Assembly (NCBI RefSeq): GCF_013215705.1
Contig: NZ_JABSQR010000037.1
Span: 1-53,121, forward strand
From: Moritella sp.
Lineage (GTDB): Bacteria; Pseudomonadota; Gammaproteobacteria; Enterobacterales; Moritellaceae
DNA length: 53,121 nucleotides
Direction: 5' to 3'
The position numbers and the translations under genes are program-made. Positions 43,595-52,957 of the stretch are shown piece by piece. The notes below the pieces were generated by a model that was not told the origin of the DNA, did no database searches, and saw nothing but the letters and a program-made list of their open reading frames with translations. Every line of letters begins with the position of its first letter. Positions within the stretch are counted from its first letter, which is position 1.

Positions 43595-44098
43595 CTATGC
43601 TTTGGTGATTTCAGCAATCAAGGTAGGTGAAATTTTTGCTAGGTCAATATTAAACATCTCAAGGTCTAGGCTATCAGGCAGTGCTAGCTTCAGTTTTGCA
43701 TAAAATTGATTATTATCCGATTGCCATAAGTCTTTACAGTGGGTCGTTATCGCTTTTAATTCAATGCCGTGCTGTGTGAGCACTTGAGATACTTCATTAA
43801 TGATGCCCGGGCGATCACGGTCTTGAATAATGAGACAAGGTGACTGCTGCCAAATACTTTGATTCTTACCTTCAGCGAAATTAATAGTCAGGCCTGGGAT
43901 CAGGCTTAATGCTTCGCATAAATCACGGTAATATTCATCTTCGACTGAAATTTGTAAAATACCTGCAAATTGTCCTGCTAGCTCACTCATGTTACTTGCT
44001 AGCCAATTGCCCTTATGCTCGGCGACGACTCGTGATAAATTGTTTATGAGACCTGATTTATCATCACCAATAAGCGTTACGATAAGTTGTTTAAGCAT
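43595..44098 (-). CDS. gcvR: GcvR-like glycine cleavage repressor (two ACT domains)
   Basis: GcvR is a small ligand-sensing protein that, in E. coli, binds GcvA and blocks activation of the glycine cleavage operon when glycine is low. The 167-residue product has two ACT domains: about 1-75 (LIVTLIGDDKSGLINNLSRVVAEHKGNWLASNMSELAG) and about 85-165 (CLIIQDRDRPGIINEVSQVLTQHGIELKAI). E. coli GcvR has 190 residues. GcvA and gcvTHP are not in this window, so the assignment rests on the family alone; related ACT proteins of unknown function are the alternative. It runs antisense to its neighbours, between the nitrate transporter and pstC. Confidence 0.8.
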   Translation of the reverse strand: MLKQLIVTLIGDDKSGLINNLSRVVAEHKGNWLASNMSELAGQFAGILQISVEDEYYRDLCEALSLIPGLTINFAEGKNQSIWQQSPCLIIQDRDRPGIINEVSQVLTQHGIELKAITTHCKDLWQSDNNQFYAKLKLALPDSLDLEMFNIDLAKISPTLIAEITKA

Positions 44099-44237
44099 TA
44101 CTAAGCCCTATGTAAGAAATTCCAGCTAAATGTTTCGTGTTAGCTATTTTCATCACTCAATATGATGCGCCATACTATATGCAAATAGCATGTATAAATA
44201 TAGCATCAGCATCTAAATATCAGAGCTTAGTCCAGCT

Positions 44238-44325
44238 TATATTTCCAAGTTACTCCAAGATGCTATATCAGAGATATCAGAACAAGGCACAATCTGTAAA
44301 TAATGGTTATTCCATTTTTTAATAT
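44238..44325 (+). repeat. Half copy of the 154-bp palindromic repeat
   Basis: It follows the left arm and centre of the full copy at 11037: CAAGATGCTAT, ATATCAGAACAAGGC, CAAT, and TAATGGTTATTCCATTTTT are shared. The right arm is missing. It fills much of the 329-bp gap between gcvR and pstC and ends 31 bp before the Pho box. Confidence 0.65.
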
Positions 44326-44356
44326 AGATATAGATTATATTCAGCAGAGTTGCTTG

Positions 44357-44390
44357 ATGTCATATAACTGTAATAAATATTACATATAAT
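44357..44390 (+). promoter_or_regulatory. PhoB-dependent promoter of pstCAB-phoU
   Basis: ATGTCAT-ATAA-CTGTAAT (44357-44374) matches the Pho box at 12 of 14 positions. A consensus TATAAT (44385-44390) follows after exactly 10 bases. pstC starts 37 bp later with GAGGAAGAG upstream. Confidence 0.8.
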
Positions 44391-44427
44391 CGCATTGTGA
44401 TTCATTACAGCTAAAGACGAGGAAGAG

Positions 44428-46638
44428 ATGGCTGAACAGTTTTCTTTAACGATTGCGGGCTCCCGCAAACGTTTACTTAAAGATAAACTCGCAGAATATG
44501 GCATTAAAATGGGCGGTGGTGTTGTTCTGATGACACTGTTGCTAATATTTTTCTACCTACTGTATGTGGTTTATCCGGTTTTTGAATCTGCGAAAGTAGA
44601 ATCTAAAGCACAATACAGTCAGTCTTTTGCTGGTACTACTTATGCTTTAGCAATGGAAGAGCAAAATGAAATCGCTTACCGCTATAGTGATTTAGGGATT
44701 AACTTCTTTAATACTTTAGATCCAAACATTGAGTTAATGCAATATGCATTACCACAGCCAGCGATCTCATTTGGTCAAAGCGGACCAACATCGTCAGCCG
44801 TGGTATTCGGTTTTAATGATGGTAATGCAATAGTTGCGGCTGCGGATTTTGATATCACTTATCCAGGTGATAAGCGTCTTATTACCCCTCAAATTAAATT
44901 TCCATTTGGCGAAGAGCAAATTGAAATTGATAATAAAGGGCAACCGTTATCGAAAATCGCCATTGAAGTTGAAGGTGAAGATGCGGCTATCGTCGCCGTG
45001 ACGGCGGATAATCGCGGTATATTGCTACGTTATACTGCAGAAGAAAATTTCATGACGGAAGAGTTGGAATGGAGCAGCGAGATAATTGAACTGCCTTCAA
45101 TGCCAAAGGATATTGAACAAGTATTGTTAACACCAAACTTCCGTTTTATCTTTATGCGCAGTGGTAACAAACTGTCTATCTATGATATTCGTGATACCGA
45201 TAATATTTCGATTGTGGAAGTATTAGACATTAATGAAAAACAGCAAAACGTTACCCACGTTGCATTGTTAACTGGCGCTAGTTCATTACTGGTCGCGAAT
45301 GATAACGGTGTAGTGAGTCAATGGTTTGAAGTGGCGAAAGATGGCGAGCGTAAGTTCACTAAAATTCGTCAGTTTGATGCACAAGCCAGTGTCATCGATA
45401 TTACCACGGAATATTCTCGTAAAGGTTTCATGACGGTTGGGGTGGATAATAGCCTTACCATTTTTCACGCCACAGGTGAAACCAAACTATTACACCAAGA
45501 TCTTGGTATGGGGTCTTTGAAGCATGTTGCAATTTCTCCTCGTGCAAATGCCTTCTTAGTTGAATCAGAACAAGGTTTTGGTTTTTACAAGCTAACCAAT
45601 GAACACCCTGAAGTGACATGGAGCGCATTGTGGCAAGAAGTTTGGTATGAAGGCTATTCTGAACCCGATTACGTCTGGCAGTCAACATCAGCATCCGATG
45701 ACTTTGAACCGAAACTAAGTCTAGTCCCAATCACATTCGGTACCATTAAAGCGGCATTTTATGCGATGTTATTTGCGGTGCCAATCGCGGTAGCGGGAGC
45801 GATTTATACTGCTTACTTCATGAACTCGGGTCTGCGTAAAGTGATTAAACCTACGGTTGAAATTATGGAAGCATTACCCACGGTGATTCTGGGTTTCCTT
45901 GCTGGTCTATGGTTAGCCCCGTTTGTAGAGATGCATTTACCGGGGGTGATGATGATTGCCGTGCTCTTGCCATTTTCAACAGTGTTGGTGGCGGCCATTT
46001 GGCATTTCTTACCGCAAAAAATCATTAACCGTATCCCGCAAGGCGCGCATGTAATTATTTTAATACCTGTGCTACTGCTCGTCGGTTACTTCTCGGTATT
46101 AGCTAGCCCGCTTGTTGAAGACTTAGTTTTTGATGGTGATGCACGTGCTTATATTAATGATATCTTTGGCTTCGACCAACGTAACTCTTTAATTGTTGGT
46201 ATTGCGATGGGGTTTGCGGTTATTCCGACTATCTTCTCAATTGCGGAAGATGCCATTTTCAGTGTACCAAAGCATTTAACCCAAGGTTCATTAGCGTTAG
46301 GTGCTACCAGCTGGCAGACGCTGATTAACGTTGTATTGTTAACCGCTAGTCCAGGTATTTTTTCCGCTGTGATGATGGGCTTAGGCCGTGCGGTTGGTGA
46401 AACCATGATTGTATTAATGGCCACCGGTAATACCCCGGTAATGGACTTCAATATCTTCTCGGGTATGAGAACGTTAGCGGCCAATATTGCGGTAGAAATG
46501 CCGGAATCAGAGGTGGGCAGTTCGCACTACCGCGTCCTGTTTTTAGCCGCATTCGTCCTCTTTATTCTGACGTTTATATTCAACACGATTGCTGAATACG
46601 TGAGACAGCGTTTACGTGAAAAATACAGCGCGATTTAA
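44428..46638 (+). CDS. pstC: Phosphate ABC transporter permease PstC, large form
   Basis: This is the inner-membrane channel subunit of the high-affinity phosphate importer. At 736 residues it is more than twice E. coli PstC (319). After one membrane helix (about 32-52) comes a periplasmic region of about 370 residues with repeated WD-like strands (SSLLVANDNGVVSQWFEV, KLSIYDIRDT, FMTVGVDNSLTIFHATGE), probably a beta-propeller. From about residue 428 the normal permease core follows, with GTIKAAFYAMLFAVPIAVAGAIY and the ATPase-contacting EAA loop [18 protein letters not shown]. It ends in TIAEYVRQRLREKYSAI. Similar long forms occur in Vibrio. It heads the pstCAB-phoU operon under a Pho box. 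Confidence 0.93.
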   Translation: MAEQFSLTIAGSRKRLLKDKLAEYGIKMGGGVVLMTLLLIFFYLLYVVYPVFESAKVESKAQYSQSFAGTTYALAMEEQNEIAYRYSDLGINFFNTLDPNIELMQYALPQPAISFGQSGPTSSAVVFGFNDGNAIVAAADFDITYPGDKRLITPQIKFPFGEEQIEIDNKGQPLSKIAIEVEGEDAAIVAVTADNRGILLRYTAEENFMTEELEWSSEIIELPSMPKDIEQVLLTPNFRFIFMRSGNKLSIYDIRDTDNISIVEVLDINEKQQNVTHVALLTGASSLLVANDNGVVSQWFEVAKDGERKFTKIRQFDAQASVIDITTEYSRKGFMTVGVDNSLTIFHATGETKLLHQDLGMGSLKHVAISPRANAFLVESEQGFGFYKLTNEHPEVTWSALWQEVWYEGYSEPDYVWQSTSASDDFEPKLSLVPITFGTIKAAFYAMLFAVPIAVAGAIYTAYFMNSGLRKVIKPTVEIMEALPTVILGFLAGLWLAPFVEMHLPGVMMIAVLLPFSTVLVAAIWHFLPQKIINRIPQGAHVIILIPVLLLVGYFSVLASPLVEDLVFDGDARAYINDIFGFDQRNSLIVGIAMGFAVIPTIFSIAEDAIFSVPKHLTQGSLALGATSWQTLINVVLLTASPGIFSAVMMGLGRAVGETMIVLMATGNTPVMDFNIFSGMRTLAANIAVEMPESEVGSSHYRVLFLAAFVLFILTFIFNTIAEYVRQRLREKYSAI

Positions 46639-46665
46639 TCTAAGGCTTGTAACTAGGATATTAAA

Positions 46666-48312
46666 ATGAAAAATTGGTTTCGCTCAGGATCGCCTTGGAT
46701 ATGGATGACAGGTGGTGCTGTAAGTATAAGTTTGATTGCCGTTCTTGGTTTGTTAATGTTGATCGCATGGCGTGGTCTCACTTACTTCTGGCCAAGTACG
46801 ATACATGAATTTAATGTACAGCTTGAAGATGGCTCTAGTCGCATAGTTATTGGCGAGATCTATGATCGTGAAGTTGTGCCTATTCAACGTCTACTTGAAG
46901 CGGGAGTGAAGATCGACCCAACATTAGAAACGGTAGAGCGTATCTTGGTGAAAACCGGTAACCGTGAATATGTTGATCTCGATTTTAGCTGGTTACTTGG
47001 ACCCGCAATTACGCAACAATCAACACCCGCGGCGCTGGCTGTGTTTGAACGTTTCACTAACGGTAACTTTTATGGCTACCCTGTGGCTGTCGAAGAAGAC
47101 GGGGTAACCAAAACGTTAACTTCTGCCGAGCAATTAGACGTCTTGATTGAGCGTGCGGTTGAACTAAACAACAAATCGCAAGGTTTGCAGAAAGGTGAAA
47201 TCAGTTCGGTGAACTACGAATTAGAACGTATTCGGTTAAAATTACGTAGCTACGAATTAAAAGATGAACTGACCAGTGAAATTGAAACGAAATACCAAAA
47301 GATTGCGGATACATTGCGTGCCAAATATCAAATTTATGAAGCGCAATTATTCAGTTATCGTGACCAAGCTAATCGTGATGCGGTGATTGTCAGAGACATG
47401 CGTGGTGTGGAAGTGCGCATTGCATTATCAAATGTGCTGGAAGTAACGTACCCGAACGACATGGGCATTGTGAGTAAAATCACTCACTGGTTTGGTAATA
47501 TTGGTAGCTTTATTAGCAGTGACCCACGTGAAGCAAATACCGAAGGCGGTGTGTTCCCCGCGATCTTTGGTACTATCTTCATGGTGATGTTGATGGCTGT
47601 TATCGTCACGCCATTAGGGGTGGTTGCGGCTATTTACTTACACGAATATGCCCCTAAAAATGGGTTGACGAAAATGATCCGGATTGCGGTGATTAACCTC
47701 GCCGGTGTCCCATCAATCGTATACGGTGTATTTGGTTTAGGTTTCTTTGTTTACATGCTCGGTGGTTCAATTGATGATCTATTCTATCCTGAATCATCAC
47801 CATCACCGGTATTTGGTTCGCCAGGGGTATTATGGTCGGCATTAACACTGGCTATCTTAACGCTACCCGTGGTGATTGTATCAACGGAAGAAGGTTTATC
47901 CCGTATACCGACATCATTACGTCAAGGTTCGTTAGCACTGGGTGCAACAAAGTTTGAAACGTTATGGCGTATTATTGTGCCAATGGCGAGCCCTGCTATT
48001 ATGACTGGTCTGATTCTCGCTGTTGCTCGTGCAGCTGGTGAAGTTGCCCCCTTGATGCTGGTGGGTGTGGTTAAATTAGCACCAACCTTACCGGTTGATA
48101 TGAATTTCCCCTATATTCACGTTGAACGTAAGTTTATGCACTTAGGTTTCCACATTTATGATGTTGGTTTCCAGAGTCCAAACGTAGAAGCGGCAAGACC
48201 ATTAGTTTATGCCACGTCGTTCTTGTTAGTCACGGTTATTATCGGACTTAATTTAACGGCCATTGGTGTGCGTAACCATTTACGTGAAAAATTTAAAAAT
48301 CTAGAGCTATAG
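46666..48312 (+). CDS. pstA: Phosphate ABC transporter permease PstA, large form
   Basis: This is the second channel subunit of the Pst importer. At 548 residues it is much longer than E. coli PstA (296). After the first membrane helix (about 13-35) lies a periplasmic region of about 260 residues containing a charged coiled-coil stretch (about 165-235, [20 protein letters not shown] onward). The permease core begins near residue 300 ([37 protein letters not shown]), with the EAA loop [21 protein letters not shown] and [13 protein letters not shown]. It starts 27 bp after pstC and is followed by pstB after 8 bp. The enlarged periplasmic parts of PstC and PstA probably contact each other or PstS. 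Confidence 0.93.
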   Translation: MKNWFRSGSPWIWMTGGAVSISLIAVLGLLMLIAWRGLTYFWPSTIHEFNVQLEDGSSRIVIGEIYDREVVPIQRLLEAGVKIDPTLETVERILVKTGNREYVDLDFSWLLGPAITQQSTPAALAVFERFTNGNFYGYPVAVEEDGVTKTLTSAEQLDVLIERAVELNNKSQGLQKGEISSVNYELERIRLKLRSYELKDELTSEIETKYQKIADTLRAKYQIYEAQLFSYRDQANRDAVIVRDMRGVEVRIALSNVLEVTYPNDMGIVSKITHWFGNIGSFISSDPREANTEGGVFPAIFGTIFMVMLMAVIVTPLGVVAAIYLHEYAPKNGLTKMIRIAVINLAGVPSIVYGVFGLGFFVYMLGGSIDDLFYPESSPSPVFGSPGVLWSALTLAILTLPVVIVSTEEGLSRIPTSLRQGSLALGATKFETLWRIIVPMASPAIMTGLILAVARAAGEVAPLMLVGVVKLAPTLPVDMNFPYIHVERKFMHLGFHIYDVGFQSPNVEAARPLVYATSFLLVTVIIGLNLTAIGVRNHLREKFKNLEL

Positions 48313-48320
48313 GAAAGAAA

Positions 48321-49139
48321 ATGATTGATATGAGTTCAAATCTTACTGATGGAATAAGCCTAGATGTTGCTAACTTATCAGTAGCAGATACGGCATTAGA
48401 AATTAAAAATTTAGACTTATTTTATGGCGACAAACAGGCATTGTTTGATATCAGTATGAAAATACCGAAAAAACAAGTCACCGCCTTCATTGGCCCATCG
48501 GGTTGTGGTAAATCAACATTATTACGTTGTATTAACCGCATGAATGATTTAGTTGATATTTGTCATATTACAGGTGATATTAATTTACGGGGTAAAAATA
48601 TTTACGACCGTGATGTTGATGTCGCGACACTGCGCCGTAACGTTGGTATGGTGTTCCAGCGTCCGAATCCCTTTCCTAAATCTATATATGAAAATGTGAT
48701 TTATGGTTTACGCTTACAAGGCATCAAGGACAAACGTCATCTGGATGACGCTGCTGAATCTTCATTACGTGGTGCGGCGATCTGGGATGAAGTAAAAGAC
48801 CGGTTACATGATAATGCCTTTGGATTATCTGGTGGTCAGCAACAGCGTCTAGTGATTGCTCGTGCGATTGCGATTGAACCTGAAATCTTATTACTTGATG
48901 AACCCACATCAGCACTGGATCCGATCTCGACATTGGTGATTGAAGAGCTGATCACGGAACTGAAGAAAAAATTTACGGTTGTTATCGTCACCCATAATAT
49001 GCAACAAGCGGCACGTGTATCAGACCATACAGCCTTCATGTATATGGGTAAATTGGTCGAATATTCAGATACGAATACCTTGTTTACCACACCAGCTAAA
49101 AAGCAAACAGAAGATTACATTACGGGTAAATACGGTTAA
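48321..49139 (+). CDS. pstB: Phosphate ABC transporter ATPase PstB
   Basis: PstB powers phosphate import. The 272-residue protein has all ABC motifs: Walker [10 protein letters not shown] (about residue 58), Q-loop [16 protein letters not shown], signature [14 protein letters not shown], Walker [15 protein letters not shown], and H-loop [17 protein letters not shown] short N-terminal extension (about 25 residues) precedes the first strand compared with E. coli PstB (257). AGGAAAG lies 4 bases before the ATG. It belongs to the pstC-pstA-pstB-phoU operon, 8 bp after pstA. Confidence 0.97.
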   Translation: MIDMSSNLTDGISLDVANLSVADTALEIKNLDLFYGDKQALFDISMKIPKKQVTAFIGPSGCGKSTLLRCINRMNDLVDICHITGDINLRGKNIYDRDVDVATLRRNVGMVFQRPNPFPKSIYENVIYGLRLQGIKDKRHLDDAAESSLRGAAIWDEVKDRLHDNAFGLSGGQQQRLVIARAIAIEPEILLLDEPTSALDPISTLVIEELITELKKKFTVVIVTHNMQQAARVSDHTAFMYMGKLVEYSDTNTLFTTPAKKQTEDYITGKYG

Positions 49140-49195
49140 TTAAGATGTGCTTATATTTAATAAAGAATTAGCGTTATTAGTTTAAAGGATAACAA

Positions 49196-49903
49196 ATGGA
49201 TAATTTAACATTAGGCCGTCATATTTCCGGTCAATTTAATGCAGAATTAGAAAGCATCCGTAATCAAGTCATGGTGATGGGTGGTTTAGTTGAAGAACAG
49301 TTAAATTCAGCAATTGAAGTATTAACGTCACAAGATTTAGACATGGCGAACAAGATCATTGATACCGATAAAAGTGTCAACTCAATGGAAGTGGCTATTG
49401 ATGAAGCTTGCACGCGTATTATTGCTAAGCGTCAACCTGCAGCAAGTGATTTACGTTTAGTGATGGCGATTATTAAAACCATTACTGATTTAGAGCGTAT
49501 TGGTGACGTAGCGGATCGTATTGCCCGTACTGTCATTGAAAACCGTAACAAAAAATCACCACCACTGGTTAGCGTGGAAAATATGGGGCGTCATACCGTA
49601 AAAATGTTGCATGATGTACTGGATGCATTTGCCCGCATGGATGTGGATGCGGCATTTAAAGTGTATCAAGAAGATGCCAAAGTTGACCGTGAATACGAAA
49701 GTATCATTCGTGAATTGATGACGTATATGATGGAAGATCCACGTTCAATCCCACAAGTGCTGAATGTATTATGGTGTGTGCGTGCTCTTGAGCGTGTTGG
49801 TGACCGTTGTCAGAATATTTCTGAATACATCATTTATTTTGTAAAAGGTAAAGATATTCGTCATATTAACCATGATGAAGTCAGAGACTTATTAGCAAAA
49901 TAA
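49196..49903 (+). CDS. phoU: Phosphate signalling protein PhoU
   Basis: PhoU links the Pst transporter to PhoR and keeps the Pho regulon off when phosphate is plentiful. The 235-residue protein has two three-helix PhoU domains. The first has [21 protein letters not shown] and [29 protein letters not shown]; the second has [31 protein letters not shown]. The metal-binding E/DxxxD motifs of both repeats (DLERIGD, ALERVGD) are intact. AAAGGA lies 6 bases before the ATG. It is the last gene of the pst operon, with a terminator 33 bp after its stop. Confidence 0.97.
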   Translation: MDNLTLGRHISGQFNAELESIRNQVMVMGGLVEEQLNSAIEVLTSQDLDMANKIIDTDKSVNSMEVAIDEACTRIIAKRQPAASDLRLVMAIIKTITDLERIGDVADRIARTVIENRNKKSPPLVSVENMGRHTVKMLHDVLDAFARMDVDAAFKVYQEDAKVDREYESIIRELMTYMMEDPRSIPQVLNVLWCVRALERVGDRCQNISEYIIYFVKGKDIRHINHDEVRDLLAK

Positions 49904-49936
49904 GCGCGTTATATTCCGCATACTAGTTAGTGATGT

Positions 49937-49972
49937 AAGCCTTGTTTATCATTTGATAAGCAAGGCTTTTTT
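49937..49972 (+). terminator. Terminator of the pstCAB-phoU operon
   Basis: AAGCCTTGTTTATC (49937-49950), loop ATTT and GATAAGCAAGGCTT (49955-49968, one G-U) are followed by TTTTATTTTT. Confidence 0.92.
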
Positions 49973-50098
49973 ATTTTTAGTGATTGAATATAAGATCGGC
50001 GAATGCATAACATTTCAGATCTATTTTACTTTACAAGTCTAACCAGCATGCGACTATATTAGCCATGAGCTTGTGTTTCATCAATTAAGGATATAGTC

Positions 50099-51004
50099 AT
50101 GTATTCCGTGCTGACGGCTGCCGATGGCCGAAAAATAAAACTGTTTGCTTGGTTACCAGATCAAGAGGTTCGTCACGTGATGGTATTAAGCCACGGCATG
50201 GCAGAGCATATACAACGCTATGAAACGTTTGCGTTAGCCTGTAATGCGGCTGGTATTGCAGTTTATGGTGCGAATCATCGTGGTCATGGCGCAGATGCGC
50301 CAGTATTAGGTCATTATGCAGATGATCATGGTTGGCAGAAAGTGATCGGTGATTTAGACCTTATTATTGATGAAGTCGCTAAGCGTCATACTGTACCGTT
50401 AGTATTATTTGGCCACAGTATGGGCTCTTTCATTGCTCAGCAATATGCCATTTTACAGGGTAATAAACTCAATGGTTTGATACTGAGTGGTTCTAATTAT
50501 CAACCCCCGATCATGTATAAACTGGCGACCTTGGTCAGTCACATTGAAAAAATGCGTATTGGTGCCCGTTCGCCAAGTCGTTTTTTGGATTTTGTGTCAT
50601 TTGGCGCGTTCAATAGTAAATTCAAACCGACGCGGACAGCATCAGATTGGTTAAGTCGTGATCCAGTGCAAGTAGATAGATACATTCATGATGATTATTG
50701 TGGTTTCCCCTGTAGTCCCCAATTTTGGCTTGATTTCATGTCGGGTTTAATTACCATCAGTCAAAAATCAGAGATAGCTAAAATTCCCAATCAATTGCCG
50801 ATTTATATTTTTAGTGGTGAGCAAGATCCGGTCGGTTTACAAGGTAAAGGTGTATTAGCATTAAAACAACATATTGTTAACAGTGGTTGTGAGCAAGTGC
50901 AATATAAGCTTTATCCCGGTGGTCGCCACGAGATGTTAAATGAAGCCAATGCCAATGAGGTATTTAACGATGTAACGGATTGGGTTACATCAACAATTGT
51001 CTAA
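50099..51004 (+). CDS. Alpha/beta hydrolase, monoacylglycerol lipase-like (PldB family)
   Basis: This is a 301-residue serine hydrolase of the monoacylglycerol lipase/lysophospholipase group (Hydrolase_4). The catalytic triad can be read: Ser107 in LFGHSMGSFIAQQYA, Asp243 in SGEQDPVG, and His277 in YPGGRHEMLNE. The oxyanion segment is VLSHGMAEHIQRYETFALAC, and the family motif GANHRGHGAD follows. No signal peptide is present, so it is probably cytosolic. The substrate is likely a monoacylglycerol or lysophospholipid, but specificity cannot be read. AAGGA lies 7 bases before the ATG. It stands alone between the pst operon and the glyoxylate genes; a link to fatty-acid use with aceBA is possible but unproven. 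Confidence 0.88.
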   Translation: MYSVLTAADGRKIKLFAWLPDQEVRHVMVLSHGMAEHIQRYETFALACNAAGIAVYGANHRGHGADAPVLGHYADDHGWQKVIGDLDLIIDEVAKRHTVPLVLFGHSMGSFIAQQYAILQGNKLNGLILSGSNYQPPIMYKLATLVSHIEKMRIGARSPSRFLDFVSFGAFNSKFKPTRTASDWLSRDPVQVDRYIHDDYCGFPCSPQFWLDFMSGLITISQKSEIAKIPNQLPIYIFSGEQDPVGLQGKGVLALKQHIVNSGCEQVQYKLYPGGRHEMLNEANANEVFNDVTDWVTSTIV

Positions 51005-51088
51005 TTAGAAAGGGTCAAACTAGCTTCATTTGAAAGTGCATTTCGCTTCAGTTTTAGTTGTTTTTTGCTAAAGTGAAACGCTTTAATT

Positions 51089-51101
51089 TGACACCGTGTC
51101 A
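51089..51101. promoter_or_regulatory. Perfect palindrome overlapping a -35-like TTGACA upstream of aceB
   Basis: TGACACCGTGTCA (51089-51101) is a perfect 13-bp palindrome, and with the preceding T it forms a consensus TTGACA. Two TTGTTGCA direct repeats follow within 40 bp and flank a small GCATTTAATGC palindrome. It could be an operator for aceBA; I do not recognise the regulator and no good -10 was found. Confidence 0.4.
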
Positions 51102-51257
51102 TCAATGTGAAATTTGTTGCATTTAATGCGAAGTTGTTGCAATGTGTAGGTTGAGAGAGCAATTCGTACACATGTTTAAAACAATGGGACGTTATGCTTC
51201 CAGCGTTTAGGTTGTGATGAATTGTGGTCAATACATATATTTCAACGGAGTGAAGCT

Positions 51258-52874
51258 ATGACTGCCAATACCCAGTCTAATGAAACAGGTTCTCTGATTT
51301 TCCATGGGGAAATCAATCAAGAACAACAACAGATCCTAAATCCTGCAGCAGTTGCTTTGTTGACTGAGTTAGTAGAAAAGTTCGCTCCTCAAGTCGATGA
51401 GTTACTCAACCAACGTGTAAAAAAACAAGCACGTATGGATGCTGGTGAGCTTCCAGACTTCTTACCTGAAACTGCCCATATCCGTGAAGGCGATTGGAAA
51501 ATTCAAGGTATCCCAGCAAAACTTCAAGATCGTCGCGTAGAAATTACTGGTCCAGTTGACCGTAAAATGGTGATTAATGCCTTAAATGCACGCGTTAAAG
51601 TATTCATGGCTGATTTTGAAGATTCATTCGCGCCAACATGGGCTGGTGTATTAGATGGTCAAGTAAACTTACGTGATGCTGTAAATGGAACGATTGAATA
51701 TACCAATCCAGCGAACGGTAAACATTACTCTTTAGATGACGATCCCGCGACGCTTATTTGTCGTGTGCGTGGTATACACCTACCAGAAAAACACATTACC
51801 TTTAACGGTAACATTGTACCGGGTTGTTTAGTTGATTTTGCACTGTTCTTCTCTAATAACTACGAAGCGCTATTAGCCAAAGGTGCCGGTCCTTATTTCT
51901 ACATTCCTAAACTACAAAGTCATCATGAATCAAAATGGTGGAGTGAAGTATTTAGCTATGCAGAAGATAAAATAAATCTAGATCGCGGTACGATCAAAGC
52001 AACACTACTGATTGAAACTATTCCTGCAGTATTCGAAATGGAAGAAATTCTATATAGCATGAAAGAGCACATTGTTGCCCTTAACTGTGGTCGTTGGGAT
52101 TACATCTTTAGCTACATCAAAACATTACGTAAGCATCCTGATCGCGTACTACCAGACCGCCACTCAGTAACTATGGATAAATCTTTCCTTAGCGCTTACT
52201 CACGTTTATTAATCAAAACATGTCATAAACGTGGTGCCCTTGCGATGGGCGGTATGGCTGCATTTATTCCAGCTAAAACAGCCGAAGAAAATGATAAAGT
52301 ATTATCTAAAGTAACCGCAGATAAGACCCTAGAAGCAAAAAATGGTCATGACGGTACTTGGGTTGCTCACCCTGGCTTAGCTGATACTGCGATGGGTGTA
52401 ATGAACGAATACATTGGTGCAGGTAATGCTAACCAAATTAACGTTTTACGTGAAGACGATGCACCGGTTACGGCTGCTGAGTTACTTGAACCTTGTTCTG
52501 GCGAACGTACTGAAACGGGCATGCGTTTAAATATCCGTATCGGTGTACGTTACCTAGAAGCATGGATCTCGGGTAATGGTTGTGTGCCTATTTACGGTCT
52601 AATGGAAGATGCGGCAACCGCTGAGATCTCTCGTGCGTCAATTTGGCAGTGGATCCAACACGGCAAAACACTGAGCAACGGTAAAGTTGTCACAAAAGAA
52701 TTGTTCTGCCAATTATTACAAGAAGAACTTGTGGTCATTCGTGATGAAGAGATTGGTGTTGAAGCTTACGAGAACGGCCGTTTTTCTGAAGCATCTAAAC
52801 TGTTTGAAGAGCTAACAGTCAGCGACCATCTTGCTGAATTCTTAACGCTATCTGGTTATGATTTCTTAGATTAG
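51258..52874 (+). CDS. aceB: Malate synthase A (AceB)
   Basis: AceB condenses glyoxylate with acetyl-CoA to malate, the second step of the glyoxylate shunt. The 538-residue protein is of the AceB (A) type (533 in E. coli). Conserved blocks are VEITGPVDRKMVINALNAR, VFMADFEDSFAPTWAGVLDGQVNL, ATLLIETIPAVFEMEEILY, GRWDYIFSYIKTLRKHPD, MGGMAAFIPAK and IGVRYLEAWISGNGCVPIYGLMEDAATAEISR. I start at ATG 51258 with GGAG 7 bases upstream; the frame is open to 51222 but lacks a ribosome site there. aceA follows after 83 bp, so the two probably form an operon. Confidence 0.97.
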   Translation: MTANTQSNETGSLIFHGEINQEQQQILNPAAVALLTELVEKFAPQVDELLNQRVKKQARMDAGELPDFLPETAHIREGDWKIQGIPAKLQDRRVEITGPVDRKMVINALNARVKVFMADFEDSFAPTWAGVLDGQVNLRDAVNGTIEYTNPANGKHYSLDDDPATLICRVRGIHLPEKHITFNGNIVPGCLVDFALFFSNNYEALLAKGAGPYFYIPKLQSHHESKWWSEVFSYAEDKINLDRGTIKATLLIETIPAVFEMEEILYSMKEHIVALNCGRWDYIFSYIKTLRKHPDRVLPDRHSVTMDKSFLSAYSRLLIKTCHKRGALAMGGMAAFIPAKTAEENDKVLSKVTADKTLEAKNGHDGTWVAHPGLADTAMGVMNEYIGAGNANQINVLREDDAPVTAAELLEPCSGERTETGMRLNIRIGVRYLEAWISGNGCVPIYGLMEDAATAEISRASIWQWIQHGKTLSNGKVVTKELFCQLLQEELVVIRDEEIGVEAYENGRFSEASKLFEELTVSDHLAEFLTLSGYDFLD

Positions 52875-52957
52875 AATTTTTGGAGTATGACGAGGTTAGG
52901 TTATCTCGTCATGTTCTTGTTGTATCAAGTATTAAAATAATTATTAAGGGAATAAAA

